Shown one piece after another: positions 13,017 through 13,526 of a stretch of 13,526 nt of DNA. Position 1 is the first letter of the stretch. Each line of letters starts with the position of its first letter. The notes under the pieces were generated by a model. That model saw only the letters and a list, made by a program, of their open reading frames with translations. It was not told the DNA's origin and did not search any database. Source of the DNA: Thermococcus sp. (GTDB lineage Archaea > Methanobacteriota_B > Thermococci > Thermococcales > Thermococcaceae). The translations under genes were made by a program, and so were the position numbers. The stretch covers positions 1 through 13,526 of the forward strand of contig WAMH01000223.1 in NCBI GenBank assembly GCA_015522395.1, read 5' to 3'.

Positions 13017-13526
13017 TCACTTTGCGGCGAGTTCCTTGCCCCTTTCCAAGGCCCTGAAGTTGACCTCCCAGAACCTCTTGTGGAGGGTCTCTCTTATCCC
13101 CTCCCTGATGTTCTCCTCCCTCAGCGGGACGAGCCCCATACCATAGGCATAACCGAGCATCAGAACGCCGAGCGTTCTCGGGTTTATCTTATCGGCCTCC
13201 CTTTGGAAGTTCATCATATGAACGGGGCAGATTCCTCCTATCGCTTCCTTTATCTCATCCAGCTCCGGGTACTTCTCCTTGCCGACTAAAGTGGTTGCCG
13301 TGTGAATCGGGTAGGCGTTGATTATCGCGGCGCTTTTCTTGCTCAAAAAGCGGGCATTCCTTAAAGCCTCAACCGGCTCGAGGGCGAGCATCAGATCGGC
13401 TTCTCCTTCCTCTATGAGGGGCGAATAAACCTCCTCTCCGAAGCGGAGGTAGCTCAGAACGCTACCGTAGCGCTGGCTCATCCCAAGGGTTTCGCCTATC
13501 CTGACGTTGTAGCCCTCCTTTATGGC
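13017..13526 (-). CDS. iorB: Indolepyruvate:ferredoxin oxidoreductase beta subunit (5' end cut by window edge)
   Basis: The frame stays open to the right edge, so the true start lies outside; an internal ATG at 13481 is part of the motif below and not the start. The visible 169 residues include GETLGMSQRYGSVLSYLRFG, the signature of IorB/2-oxoacid oxidoreductase gamma-type domains, then DLMLALEPVEALRNARFL, and end in KELAAK. Compared with the usual ~210 residues, about 40 are missing at the N-terminus, including the glycine-rich GxGGQG segment. IorA/IorB oxidatively decarboxylate aryl pyruvates from aromatic amino acids to aryl-acetyl-CoA using ferredoxin; IorA carries thiamine diphosphate and the clusters. 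The partner iorA would be expected upstream, beyond the window. Most relatives have Gly where this protein has Tyr in SQRYGSV. The stop codon abuts that of the MFS gene. Confidence 0.92.
   Translation of the reverse strand, partial: AIKEGYNVRIGETLGMSQRYGSVLSYLRFGEEVYSPLIEEGEADLMLALEPVEALRNARFLSKKSAAIINAYPIHTATTLVGKEKYPELDEIKEAIGGICPVHMMNFQREADKINPRTLGVLMLGYAYGMGLVPLREENIREGIRETLHKRFWEVNFRALERGKELAAK

Overview
The window looks like chromosomal DNA of a hyperthermophilic euryarchaeon of the order Thermococcales, most likely a Thermococcus. The reasons are archaeal TATA boxes and GGTG-type ribosome binding sites, frequent GTG/TTG starts, dense coding on both strands, and a gene set of proteasome-activating nucleotidase, archaeal RIO2 kinase, plant-type asparaginase, LipS2-like radical SAM enzyme and IorB. 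From memory, and not checked here, the stretch from PAN to the asparaginase has the same order as TK2252 to TK2246 of Thermococcus kodakarensis.

Layout. Positions 1-1305 (-) hold most of a HAD phosphatase/family 2 glycosyltransferase fusion, cut by the left edge. It is divergent from a polytopic sugar-phosphate transferase of the MraY/GPT family (1361-2269, +). Together they look like part of lipid-linked glycan assembly. Tail to tail with the transferase, overlapping it by 44 bases, is a solitary Cas6-family protein (2226-2975, -). It keeps the Cas6 fold and glycine-rich loop but appears to lack the catalytic Tyr/His/Lys of Cas6 nuclease. No CRISPR repeats or other cas genes are visible.

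Divergent from the Cas6-like gene is the + strand block 3141-6389: PAN, a small membrane-anchored protein of unknown function, RIO2, and a helical-repeat protein one base after RIO2. It meets, tail to tail, a tight three-gene - strand operon read from right to left: plant-type asparaginase/isoaspartyl peptidase, an MFS transporter (one-base overlap) and LipS2 (8-base overlap). Divergent from the asparaginase is a short NSS-family (LeuT-fold) transporter (9525-10805, +). It converges on an AbrB-PhoU regulator (10854-11768, -), which is divergent from a second MFS transporter with a probably leaderless message (11853-13016, +). The right edge cuts iorB, the beta subunit of indolepyruvate:ferredoxin oxidoreductase (13017-13526, -).

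No rRNA, tRNA, insertion sequence or CRISPR array was seen. All gaps between genes are short (the longest is about 165 bases, between the Cas6-like gene and PAN) and most hold promoters. The most unusual element is the orphan, apparently non-catalytic Cas6 paralogue beside the proteasome ATPase. The LipS2-transporter-asparaginase operon and the HAD-glycosyltransferase fusion come next.
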